NCBI GenBank assembly: GCA_036937835.1
Contig: CM072863.1
Span: forward strand, 8,128,001 to 8,192,000
Origin: Pampus argenteus
Lineage: Eukaryota > Chordata > Actinopteri > Scombriformes > Stromateidae
Reading direction: 5' to 3'
Length of the DNA: 64,000 nucleotides
Shown here: piece by piece, positions 13,441 through 27,142 of the stretch
Layout: the number at the start of each line of letters is the position of its first letter
Numbering within the stretch: position 1 is the stretch's first letter
The notes under the pieces: model-generated
The model's input: the letters and a program-made list of their open reading frames with translations, nothing else
What the model was told of the DNA's origin: nothing
Databases searched by the model: none
Translations under genes and position numbers: made by a program

Positions 13441-16400
13441 CTAAGAGCAGCCACATCTATCCACCACCATTCCCGGGATCTTGCCGTGGATGATCTGCTG
13501 CTTGTCATTGAAGTAGAGCATGTTAATGGGGGACATCTTGGTCGGGGTACAGCAGGGCCCTGCGGAGCCTCTGGGATTGGCGTGCTGCACCAGGTGGGTG
13601 TGCGGGTATTTCTGCATAAACATGTACTCGCACTGGCCAGAGCAGTAGTTGGCTTTGTAGCGTTTGGGGGCAATGATCCAATCCCAGCCGAATGCCTCGA
13701 AATCTACAGTCAGAGGGTAGCGACAGCAGCGAGACTCAGTGGAGTGCTCGTCACAGTCCAGGCCGAGGTTTCTCCGAGAACGTTTGGTCGTCTCAAGAAC
13801 CTTCACTTCCAGGAACGGCTGCTGGAATCAAGGGGAAGATGGACAGGACAGAGAGAAAGAGGTGGTTATAAGAGAACAACAGAAGAGACGCGGCTAACAT
13901 GGCAGGAAAGGAAAGCAACTTAATGTTTTAGAGTAACAGTTCAATATTTTAGGAAGTATCCTTATTCGCTTTCATGCCAAGAGTTAGACAAGAAGATTGA
14001 TACCCTTCTATGTCTGTGCAAGCCAGAAGGTGGCATCTCACCTGGTTGCAGGTAACTTAACATTACAACAACAAAAAAATAACTGTACGAACATAAAAAC
14101 AATCCATAAAAATGTATCTGATTGATTAGCATTATGTGTGCTAGATAGTCGTTTGGTAAACATATGGTCAAAGACATTGTATTAACAAAAACAATGGCCA
14201 CAGTAAAGTCCCTCCAGGAAACTGTGATTGTGATTTTACACAAATTCAAGTAGTAAGACTTAGTAGTAGTGAAAAGTAATATCATAGCTTTATCTTCATA
14301 TTTATTAGAATATATGGTATATGACTTTTCACATTAAGTTGTGATCGGTTATCAAAGTGAACTTTTTTTAAAGCAAGACAAGTTTAAAAAATGCTAACTG
14401 TCAAATCTGAGACAAGGTGCAGTTGATACACCGTTGTTAAATATACTGGATTTCTATCTGCGGATTGATATAATTGGACGTGGTACTCGAGAGTCTATGA
14501 TCAGAGCTGTGTCCATAGCAACAGTCTGTTATACATAGCAACAGTCAGCTATTCAGAAATAACAGAAAGCCCTAATTGATGGAATCAAGTATTCAACAAA
14601 GACGTGCAATAATTGAATGTAACATTGTTAATGTGATCAGTAACACCTGTGCACCTGTTCAATTTTAAAACCTGAGTAATCAATATTAATGAGGACATCT
14701 CCATAGCTCAACGGTGTGTGCAGCGAGAATCTGATCTAAGTAGTAACCATGACAACAGAGTCATGTTTGAAGCTTGAATGACTAACATTTTCTCATTGAT
14801 GTAAATGAAAATATTATATTATGCATACATTTATATTATTAAAGGACATTTTTTTTCCAGTTGTCAGTTTCCTTAATTATGTTTGGTTATTTTTACCTCA
14901 GGAATGAGGAAGTAGAGGTCAGATACTCACTGACTTGGATTAACATTAACAGTTGCTAATGGCTGCCGTTTTTTTTAACCAAACTAATGTTGACTCTTGG
15001 ATGACCTGAAAGGACTCTTTCTTCTACATTACAAAGAAAACACTTTAACCTGCTTAAAATCCAACACCTCCTTTCCTGCCAAAACATATGATTTAATTTG
15101 TCACTTTGAAAGTAAAATCACAACATGCCATTTCAGCACTAACTCAAAGAGCATTGATAGATCCATGACCCAGGAGGTCATCTGCAGGCTACCATAACCT
15201 TGACCTTTGGGCAAAGCAAGCGGATCAAATATTTTACTCCATCATGTTTGTTTTACAAAGCCTTCCTCTCTCCACAGTGATTCCAGCTGGGCTCGAGCGC
15301 AGATTTTGTGACGCATTCAAAAGAGGAAATAAGCTGAAAGGCCATCGGGGTGAGACCATGTCAGCTTGACCTTTAGGGCTTTTGTTGTAGAAAAAAGACC
15401 CAGAGGATCAGGGAGAAGCAGAATTTTTTCTTTGCTTGTTGTGTTTTGTTTTATTTTTGTAAACTTGCCTGTGTTTTTTTGATCTTTTCCTTTTTTGGGG
15501 GTTCAAGAATAATATTGCACACTGCTGTGTGCTCAGAGGGCAGCGATTTATTGGCCAAGACACCAGAGCTGACCTCTGATATGTGTTGTGAAGATCTGAC
15601 CCAAATGATCACTTGGTAAATATTTGGTGTTGCTTAACTGGGATGGGTGGCCAACATAATTCAACATAGATGTTGTACGTAACTGTCAGTCGCAGTAACT
15701 AACTAGATTAATGGTTCGTGAATGGTTTTGCTTTAAGACTGAAGTTTGAAATCAACATAAACCGAACAGTAGTTCATCTTTTTTGTTTTTCTTTAAAGAA
15801 ACTAACTAAATATGTCAGCCAAGACAAGTGTAGTGATGATGACTTTAAGGCCCAATATAAACAGCAAAATAGATATAATCAACATTTTGCGTTTTCACGG
15901 TCACATGTACAAGTGTGATCAGTGCAACAGTACAAGTGCAAAAACAATGCACATTAAGTCTATGGTTTCTATGTGTGATGATCTGGACCATACAAATAAT
16001 TAGTTCACAGTAGTTTATGAAGGCTAATCAAAACAAAGCTGCTGTGTTGTCTCTCTAGTAATATAATTAAAAGGCATAATTATTCATAATTATCACCTGT
16101 ATCCAGGATACAAGTAGCTTGGCAAATTACACAGAATACACATTATTTAAACTACCTTCAAATAATCTCAAATACGATAAAACTGTTTTTTATGCCTGTA
16201 GATTTCAAATCAACATTTTAAAGTCAACATGAATAATGAATAATTATTATTATTGTCCATCTTTGTATTTGCTGTTTTATCTTCATAATACAGATTGATT
16301 TTACAGCATGGTCCTTTTTAAGAAACAGCTTCACATTAGCCAAATCTTAGTGGGGTTTTTTTTGTTTTTGTGAATCATGGTATATTTTTGAACATGTTTT

Positions 16401-19400
16401 ACTGATTTTCATTCATTTCACTGCATCATGAAACAAAATTTTGAGATACTTTGCTTGCTTGAGATGGATGAATATCATGTCTGCTTGCATTTGTAGATAT
16501 TCAGATTAATCTGCAGTTACAAATGTGTTAACCTGCACTAAAGACAGAACTTTGACAGTAATAAAATGAGGTTTACTCTTCATGTGGTTCCTTCACACTT
16601 ATTGTCTTTACTGTACTTATTTTATATTATTTTATTTTAAGTCTCCATAAATTGATTTTGATACTTCTGTGAAATTAATTAAACCCAACATGTGCCTGGA
16701 GGGAAAATCTAAAACACAGCAGCTTGTCTTTTTTAAAGATGGTCATAAACTTAATTCGTCATAAAATTTGCTCTGAATCTAATTTTAAGTATAGACGATG
16801 CAGGAAAATCAATGGTAGGGAAGCTCTTAGGTAAAAAGCGATACACATTAGTGTATTTGTATGTCCTGTGCTGGCAGTTTTGGGTACATATTTAATGCCA
16901 AGATTTTAATTTCAATATTTTAAATCTGCAAACCCATATTTTTCGGACACTTGGGGGCAGCAGAAGTAAGTACACAAACACAAAACACTGACATGTCATC
17001 ACTTTTTAGGTCTATATAGTGAACGTGTTAGCAAACTTATCAGAATGATTTTTCATTTAAAGTTGTGTCTCTGGTCACCTTAGTGAATGTAAGTAGTTGT
17101 AAGTATTTACTCTGTTTTGGTTAAAATATGTAGCTCTTTAGCTGATAAATGCGTCATTATGTTCCTAAGTTAGTCGCTAACTTTGTCTGTTTTAGCATTT
17201 GCATATAGCCGTTTATCACAGCTTTTTAGCGGCCTGCTGCAGCTGAAAACAACAATATGAGCGCGCTGAGAGGACTCGACTATGTTCACCAGCTAACTGT
17301 GTCTATTGACCATTTGGTGCCGAGCAGGTAGTGTACAGTGGCTTCTCTGAAAACAGCGGCCTGCCTGCCAAAACGTTTCAGCTGGACAGCTAAAAAATTA
17401 GCTGTAAGACTTGTTGTAAAGCAACCGAGGTCTCTCTGATACTACACGCTGTCTTTTTCTAAAAATATTCAAGAGTTGACAAAAAGAAAGGCGGTTGTCA
17501 CCTTCCTCCTCTGTGACTTTTTGTGTCTGTCAGTTTCAGTTCCCAATTAGTTATTAATACATATACATCTGCCCTGCTTTAAATAAAATATAAATTGGCG
17601 TCTGCATTAATGTAAGCTGTGATGGAAGTGATTCCCTCCCTGCTCCTGGGACAGGTCTGAGGGTCCTTACCAGTCCCTCCTCCCCGGGTCGCAGCGAGGT
17701 AACTGCCAGGTCATTGCCGCTTTCATCAAAAGCATTGATGTCGATTCCCCAGTTGGTGTGCGGCTGTTTGAACCAGTTCTGCAACACGTGCTTAAAGTCA
17801 ATACTTTGCCAGTGGCCGACCCTGGAGTTGAGCTCTATCTTCAGGGAACGGATACGGATGTGGCGGCTGCCCTGCTCCGTGACGGGCTTGAGCCGGAGGA
17901 TCTGCAGGTAGACGGTTGAAGTCTGCTGCAGCGGTCGCAGGTACACCCACAGCTGGGCCTTCAGCACCTTGGTGAACATCAGTTTGGGGCTGAACTTGAA
18001 GAAGCAACAGCTGGGCTTCCCATTCACCTGCACCAGTGGCTCCGCTATGAAATAGAAGACAATCACATGAATATATGTATATACACCGACATTAAAACCA
18101 TATTGCGTAGGCTGCCAAAACCTGTGTGTCACAGCCAGCATTAACTTTTTAAGTAATTTATATTTACACCAAAAACACTACAAACCATTTTTGCTTCTTC
18201 TGCAAACGTAAAACAAATAACCTGTGCATCACAATACTTTTTTACCAGCAAAGCACAACATTGAATATTTGAAAAGGCAAAATGCAAAAGGAGGAGGAGG
18301 TTAAAAAGACAACGAGAACAAATGAAACTGAAGAAATCATCAAGTGAACACACTGTGACACTATAGTTTATGTATTGTTAAGAACTACAGTCATACCGAA
18401 AAAAACAAACAGAAAGGTAAATTATAAACACCAATTAATTAAAAGAAATGCACTGTAGCCAACATATGCTGTATTAGGTTTTTTGAATCTGCAGTCATTT
18501 ATAATGAAAAGCTGGATGTTATTTCTTTCACTACATGATATTGTAAAACACTACTGCCTAAAATTTGTCTTGTATTTTTTTTTGTAAACTGACTTTTTGC
18601 CATATCTCCATGAGGGCTGCCGATTATCATATGTGCACACAGTCCTGTTGTTTGGCCAATTCAGTCAGGTTACATTTGTGATTACATCAAGGTTGGGAAA
18701 AAAAACCCCAGATACATTTGCATATTAAAACAAGGATCTGGTGGCCAGTGGCCAGATGGTAACCTTAGATTCCCCTGGGTCAGTCATAATGAAATGGTCT
18801 ACCCCTTCATTACAACTACCAAAATTAAAGTTTTTTTTTTAGTAGCTCACCCTTACTAGCAAATATATTTTGGGTCTGGACCAAGTGTGATGCAAAGAAG
18901 ACCAGGCGTCTCTTAAAATAGGCAGATTTATTCCTGTCATGATCCTCAGCTTTGGTGTTTCTGTGATTTGCACCACATGTCAAATCTGCACAGCGGTTCA
19001 TTTACATAGACCTCCATCTGATATAATGACATCCATCCATTGCATTCATACATTCATTTCCATGTAAAGCGTTCATTTATTAAGGGAAATTTATTCTGCA
19101 TCTATCTGGCATAATAATGTGCCAACAGAGTACAATAGAATATCTAATCTGGCTGTTTTCTCTCAGCATATTTGACATATTACATTACTCTAGATTTAAG
19201 TAAATAAATTGTTGTTTTCTGCCATTTGTCTCCTCCTCTTTAAAAAAAAAGAAGATAAAAAAACTGTATGGACCTGTCAATCATTACTAAATCGGAGGTT
19301 GCTCAGGCAACCTGCAAATGCTTCCTGGGTCAAAAGGTTATTTGGCACCTCAGCCTAGTTAAGAAATGGGATCAGGGGTCAAAACCGTCAGCCTCTTTAC

Positions 19401-22400
19401 ATCTCAGGGGTGCTGGGGAGGGGCTGCCCCTAATAGCCAGATTGAGTTTGAAGGTCAAGGTCGACCCTATGGCAATGGTAATATGTCTTTCTTCACAACA
19501 CGCCTTTTCACCAGAGAATCATTTGAAATCTGTGAGACACAACAGTGCTGAATCAGCCACAGTTTGTTTTTGTTTTGATCAGGGTGGAGATTCTCCAGCC
19601 AATAGTGAATTGTTTATCAAACCCCAATTGACCAGGGGAGAACACTGCACAGGGCTGTTTTTTTTACACTAAACAAGTGTTGTAATTGAATTACGTGCAT
19701 GCATTGAGGGATATGAATTCACGGAGGTACAGATGGACTATCCATTAGAAGAGTCCGGGCCAGTGTTGAATAAGGGCCAAGCTAGGGACAGACGTGGTCC
19801 TTCAGCCTGTATTTCCAGGGACAGTCATTAGTGAGTGTAAATTATACAGTGTCTCACGCTGGACAAACAATATGTCAATGTTCCTTCTGGTGGGTTGCTG
19901 GGGTCACAGCAATTAACGTTGGTGGTGTTGTGTTTGCTCATCAGCACAAAACTGGGAAAGAATGATTCTGCAGTTTACTTGGGGTTTACTTGCGATTACT
20001 ATTTTTTGTTGTTTTTGATCGTTGTAGATGGACGCACACACACACACACACACACACGCACACCAGAACTTTTACTGCAAACAGTTTACGTTGCCTTTGT
20101 TGAGTTCTTGAAAAAATAAAATAAAACAAGCCACCACAACACTGCAGAGTTGAAATGGTTCACTTTGCTCAATTGGGGGCCTTTCTTGAGAAGTAGTAAT
20201 TTGAGAAGCAAGGCCCATACACCGTGATCCAGTTAGGACCCTGGTTATTAAACACACATGCACAACATATGAGCTACGTCATGTGAAACAATGACTGCAT
20301 TGATAGATGAAATCAATTTGTGCCTTTATAGAACCTGTAAGAGCACAAGTAGGAGGCAGGCGAGCCGTGGAGGATGAATGCCTGCAGCTTAATTGCACCC
20401 CACGTCTTGCCAGAGCGCTCCACTTGTGCAAAACGAGCGAGGCTAGCTTGTAAAGATCAGAAAACCAATGAAACCAACCAAACAGTTCTACCTGAATTAA
20501 CTTGGCTTGCTTGCTTTGTCACCCTGTTAAAGCTCATAATTTTACTGCATCTGCAGGACCGTTTTTATGGCTTAATTTCCTGAACAATTTTAGCACAGTG
20601 TTTCAACCCCCTGAATTCAAACCTGCAGTGAGGATATGAATTCTGTTTTAGCATTCAGCACCATCTACTGGAGTGATAACACTTGAACATACAAACTAGT
20701 CTTTGCAAGAACAACAACTCTTTACTTTATTTTAACTGAAAAACAAGTAAAATGTAGACAGAGGCTGCGTTTTTCCAAAGGAAACAGGGATGCTTGTTTT
20801 TCCTCCTCATGTTTCCAGCCTAGTTCATTATTACAGCAGCTTATTTCCCTGTGGTATAATTGCAGCATATGCAGCGCATGAATTTTATTGCCAACACGTA
20901 GCAGGCTTGCAGGTGAGCCTATCAAACATCTGGTTGATTCCCTGGATACTTGTGTCCCATAGTTAGCCCAGAGCTCTCTCTATATGTGTGTGTGTAAGGG
21001 GAGACATATAGAATATAAGGGTTTATTCACCATGCCATCTGTCCATTTTTATATGACCACAGGCCATTTCAAAGTTAAATGCTTTTAATAACCAAAACAC
21101 AGTAATGTGAGAATTGAGCCAGTTAAATTGTTGAAAACAGATGGACAGGCGATGTTAAGGTGTAGCTATACAATGAGTAGGTAACATGTTTCAAATCCGT
21201 ATTTCGAAGCACTGAATCCTGATTTGTTAAATACTTCTAATATAAGGCAGCATAGTAAGAAAAAAAAAGCTGAATGGTAAACTTAATTACCCACAATTCA
21301 TCACAGATGTTTTGCTGTTTTTAAGAAAATGACAGTCACACTTAAAACACAACATTTTCATCAGAGTTCACGTCTTTATCCAAAGTCTTTAAAGGTATCG
21401 GTGTGCGTATTGTACAAATGTGCAGTAACATACACCACATACATCAGGTGAAAATATGCAGCTAAAATGGGGCTGGGGAGAGAAATGGTCATCTATTGTT
21501 AATGTCCAAATGGATAATGCATAATGGTATAAATCTAGATAGGATTTTCATTTGCATATATATCTATATGTTCTTTTCTTAATGGGAAATGCAAATGTGC
21601 CATTTTGTGGTGAGTGTGTGTTTGGGAGCCTTCGTGTTGAATAAATGTGACTCTAGGGTATCCCCACGCACCTCGGCATATTAATCATCGTGACACGTTC
21701 ACGACCCTTCTAATAAGACAGGGGCCACAGTGCACCCCCTCAAACATCCCATCCCACCCCAGCCCCGCTCCCTCTTTGTCTCTCGGCCAGTCCCAAGGGA
21801 CGTGAGAGGGTGGTGGGGGAGGCCAGGCTAGAGCTGGGGATGGAAGGGGAGGGGGGAGTGTGAAGTTAGACCCCCTCATTCAGAAGCCCTCCCTTGGGAC
21901 AACGGCAGGCACAAGACTCCTATTAGGACCAAGCACAGTAGCCCCCCAGGAGCAACAAAAGACACCTCCTAATGCTCCCTGTTCTAGCTCAGTGAACACA
22001 TACACACACACACACACAGTGAGCGAAAGAGAGAGAAACATGCAGCCGCACATTAACACACAACATACACCAGCTCCAAACGGACTGTCTTGAGCAAACA
22101 GACTTGAAGCTCATTGCTATTAGTGTTGGGGTTATAATATGTTCATGTTATACGGGTAACGCCTGTGGGACATTTCCAGCAGGACGGGGCCAGAGGATGA
22201 AAAGAGCGAGCGTGCAGTGAAGTGCAATAAGGTGGACAGCTGGACAGCAGGAAGCATGCTGCGATCTCATTGCTTGTGTCTGTGTGCATCCACAGAATAC
22301 ATGCAAGATGTTAACGTACGTCAGAGGATGTAACTGCTCTGCTTCCAAAAGTCAAATCCAAAAACCTTTTACGTATGTCACACAAGCAGGCATCTAAACG

Positions 22401-25400
22401 AGACAAACGGAGAAAGGTTTGTGATTGATTTGTTTGAAGTGCTGCTGCTGCATTGGACTCATCATTCATACACTCATTGAGTTTATGAATGAATCTGAAT
22501 TCAGACATTTATCCCAAAATTACACACACAGCTGAGAAACATCTGTTCTTGTAAAAAACAACAACATTGATCATCATGGTCCAGTCCAGAAGCATAGTAG
22601 GTTTCACTGTCCAATAACAATGGTGGTTGGTTTTTATTGGTGATTTATTGTTGCTATTTGGAGTTTTATCAGTTCATGCTGGTCATATGTTCTGGGGAGC
22701 AACATCGATCTGTTTTCTTAATCATGAAGTTCTAATGACACATTTCACAACGTCACTTTGCTGCATACTTGGTTCACATTATACTTTCTAAACATGTTGT
22801 TGCATATAACGTTCATTATATGTGCTTAAATAGTCTTGGAATCAGCTGTATTGATTACAATATGCACCATCAGCATTTCGACATTAAGTTGTTGGACGTT
22901 TGTATCCAAACAATTCAGCAAATCATGACAGTGACCTTGTTAGTCTGAAGGTCCAACTGCTTTGATTTTATAATCAGTACTATTTATCCATAAAACAAGC
23001 ACAGCTCACCCAACCTACAATATCGGCTAAGCCTAACATCACCATAACACAGACAAATTATTGGTTGTTCACTTAGAGAAACCAAACAGATTTCTACAAA
23101 TGATTGGCACTTGCTAAGCCTGTTTCACATCATCATCTACTACGAGGGCCAAAGACAAGACTGCATAACCATTGCTAACACATTTTGGTTGTTATTACAC
23201 AGACTCGAGTTTGACCCCTGAAAATGTCACTGACATGGTCACTGATGATCTTTCTCATAATAAATGAGCAAAACCTGAATCTTTGTTCCCAGTTACTTGT
23301 TTGAAAGTTTGCAAACTTAAAGAAGAAAAACATAGAAACAGATTAGAATTGTTAGAATTGTAACTTATTTGTTGATCCTAGATTTCATGAGGCTAGGTTC
23401 CACAGTGTTACACACACACACACCACACACACACACACACACATGATTTAAAACAGAGACGGACTCTAATGCAGATTCATGAAACCAGAACAGAAACCAT
23501 GTCCAACTCCCCACGGACCATTCGAAAGGGGCTCCATGGATTTATGGTACAGTACACTTGTGTTGTAAATTATTGAATAAAACAGCGGAGCCTGCTATAG
23601 TAATTAGACCTACAGTATAATCTTTCTCTGACACCAAGAACCTAATTTATATCAGGCTGCACAAAAACGTACTTATCATGGTGGTTGAGAAGTGTCATTT
23701 TTATGTTGTTCTAGAACTAGAGAAAATACATTTAAATATTCTCTATTTTAGTTTCCAGTAATTACAATTTTCTACAATCATGTTTTTAAGACAGCAAGCT
23801 GCTTCATCCTGTTTTAGAGGATAACATGTAACTAATGAACAAGGTCATGATCCCCCACTGGGTTCCCACAAACAGAACCCATTCTGCAAAACCTATAGAC
23901 ACCATTACTGGGAACAGAGGAGTGTGCCACCCATTGCTCTTGACAGTGTGCATGACTTTCAATACTTTACCCTTGAAATAATGAAGTCAACTTTCATATT
24001 TTTGCAGATGACACCCTACTTTACTTCTCTTACTGCTCTTACAGTCTGTTTACTGATGCGTTCAACAAATTGATGATAAGATGTATCTCAAGTTTCTTTA
24101 ACAAATGCTGCTAATGATGATGTCCTCATCTATTAGCAGTGAGATCATAGTTTGAACATTCAAACTAAACATGGAGAAGCAGCAGTTGGTATTATCAGGT
24201 GGGACACATTTCCAAAGGGTACAAGATTTGTCCCAACTCTTCCTTCCTGCTAAAACTAGTCTAAAACTTGCAACATGTCCACTGCATTTTACTGAATCTG
24301 AAGACCACCATCAGTCACACTGCACTCTCATATCCTTATGTAAATCTCTTTAAAATATGGATGAAACAAGGAAAATAATTCATCTAATTCAAAACATATG
24401 ATGTCTAGCATGCTAAGGACAGTCATATGGTGAATATATAGATTAATTACATGGGCTGATAAATTATGTGCTGTTGATTTCGCCCTTTGAACACTTTCTT
24501 TAACACACACACTTGACTATACCACACTGATACAGGTCACCTCCCTTAAAACTCAAAAAATGTACAACATTTCTTCCTGGAAGATTTCTGTTTGCGTGCA
24601 CTTAGCTATTGTAAAAAAAAAAAACCTGAAACCACCCAAATCTGTCAGGACTTTAGCCAAAGGTTTTCTCTCAAAACAAAGTTAGTGTGACCAGATCTTG
24701 CCAACCTTCCTCCTAGGAGGCTTTTTCTTCTGTACTGTTTGCTTGAGAATTTCTAAACAGCATAAAATATCTACCATTTTATTTCTCTTTATCCATCTGC
24801 ATTTTACACTGTATAAATCAAACTTGTCTCTTTATTAGGACATTAATGAACTTCCTGGGGTGATGTGGGCACGTCAAGCATAGATACAACCACAGGTGAT
24901 AAATACAGCAAAGAAGCTGCACTCCTTTGCTGCAGAAAAGAGGCTAATTAAATTTTCATGTACATAATCATGAGGTAATCCACTGTTAATTGTGCTTCTT
25001 TCCAACACAGTCGCTCCCTCGTGGGATCCAACATTATGCCCAGGCAGCATTTCCTTTGCTTAAACGCCTCTTAGATTTAATGGACTCTTCCATAAACTGA
25101 TCCACAGCTCCTTGCACACGACCACACAGAGCCTGAACGCATCCATCAACAATAATCCCCTCAATGATCTCCATTTTATCTTTTCACTCCCCTCCTCCTC
25201 CTCCTCCTCCTCCTCCTCCTCACTCATGTCCCTACACAGGTCTTAATTACTGGTGTGAAGTAATTATTTCCTTTATTAGTGAAACGTAACATCTGTTTCA
25301 GGTCTTTTTAATTGTACCTATAAAACCCTTCCATGATTTCTGTCCCTTTAGGATAGGACTGGGCTGCTTGTTGGTCCCTGCGGACTCACTCCGTTCTTCC

Positions 25401-27057
25401 CTCCCTCCACCCCCTTCATACCCACAGTGTGAGCCACAGTGCACCTAACTCAATCCTACTCTTTGAAAATCCTTCAAAGAAGCAACGAGGAGCTCAGCAG
25501 TGGATACACACATCAGTCTTGTAAATACGATATGTACAAGTGCTACATATCGTCTTTACAAGAAGACAAAAAAAAAAGTATTCCTGCACAACCATGTCTT
25601 CAAATTGACATTAATGCACTCTTAGATCCATTCACTCAACTTCTCCGTGTTGTATTTTTGGTGAAGCATGCATTAAATTCCAAAGCAACATATTCCCACA
25701 TGCTAAAAGGAAAGGGCGGCTGCAGGGACTGGTACACGGGAGCGTGGGAATAGGGGAAGGAGGGTGGAAGGAGTGAGATTCCTGAGGTCCTGGGGAAATT
25801 TTGTCCCTGTATTAATAGACTTTGGTCCCTTTGAAATTTTATTAGCCATAAAGTTGACAGTATGTTGTGCAATTTCTACAGTCCTATAGACCTTTCTTTA
25901 AGCTTTTACTTCTTTTTAAACAAACCGGTTGTGCCCCGGGCATCCAAACAATTCAAACACCAAAGTTTATCTTCCCTCTTTGGATTTCCTCAAGTGATGC
26001 CAACAACTAAACAATGAAAACAGGTGTCATCGTCAAACTGAGACCTCCATGGAATAAATAAATCTATAAAAACCTCACATAGTCATCAACTTCCAGCAAA
26101 TACTGGCCAGTGAGTTGAAGACAGTCCGGCTTCTGCTGCTCTGTCCTTTTAGCGCTCTCCCTCTTAATTTTTATGGTTCCTGCACCTTCAGGAAATGACC
26201 CTTTTATAGGGTCAACACTATAAAAGACTTGTTTTTTTGTGGGAGTGGTTAGTGGATGTGTGTGCAAGCGTGTGTGTGTGTGTGTGTGTGTGTGGTGGGG
26301 GATAAGTGTTCAAGTTACTACCGGTTCGTCTTTGCTGCCAAAGAAAGAGACCCGATGAGGTTAATAGTCTCCTCTTCCAATATATCACATAGCTGTGAAC
26401 TCTGTGACCCTTTTTGTCAATAGGAGAACTTTTCTCTGGAGTGTGTGTGTGACTGTGTGTGAGTAAGTGTGTATGTTAGCATCCTCATGTGTCCACACAA
26501 GTGTGCACATGTGTCATACATTCATACATTTACATGTGCGTGGATGTTCATTCTCATGTACTCAGGAGTTGCACAAGCCTGTTATTGTACTGAATGTGCT
26601 TCACCTTAACAGGATTACATAATAACAGAAGTATAGCACGTCCTTATGTTAGCCTACACACAATCATAACAGGAGAGACTATATGTGGGTATAAAATAGT
26701 TTACGAAAATGACAGGCTGCTTGGGTTTAAAGACTAGCTGAAGGGTCACTAGAAATGTTTTGTATTTTGTTCTGAATCTGAGTATCGTTCCATTAATAGT
26801 AAAGTTTTTCCTCTGCAGAACAATCTGATTTTATAAGTACATTTTGGACACACTGGTCACTGAAATCAGATTTAAACATGAGGTTAGGAGGGAGGGTAAG
26901 TGAGTGCTGCTCTCTGCTGGATTCACTTTTACTGAATATCAGAAATGACTGTCATTGCTCATAAAATAAGTTTACTCATTGCAACAAATGATCAGGCAAA
27001 AGATGATCAGTATCTAATCAAATAATATGTGATTAATAGATTAAATATAAATATAAA

Positions 27058-27142
<85 letters not shown>

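Noticed and set aside
13441..13821. Myostatin (mstn) identity for the TGF-beta ligand
   Set aside because: Mature-domain residues at the GDF11/myostatin-distinguishing positions (NLGLD, QCEYMFMQ, NDKQQ, KIPGM) are those of GDF11.
13420..13923. 167-codon plus-strand open frame
   Set aside because: It is antisense to gdf11 exon 3 and arises from the codon bias of the conserved ligand domain. No domain of its own.
27057..27140. CRISPR-like regular repeat
   Set aside because: Simple tetranucleotide microsatellite with no spacers; the genome is vertebrate.
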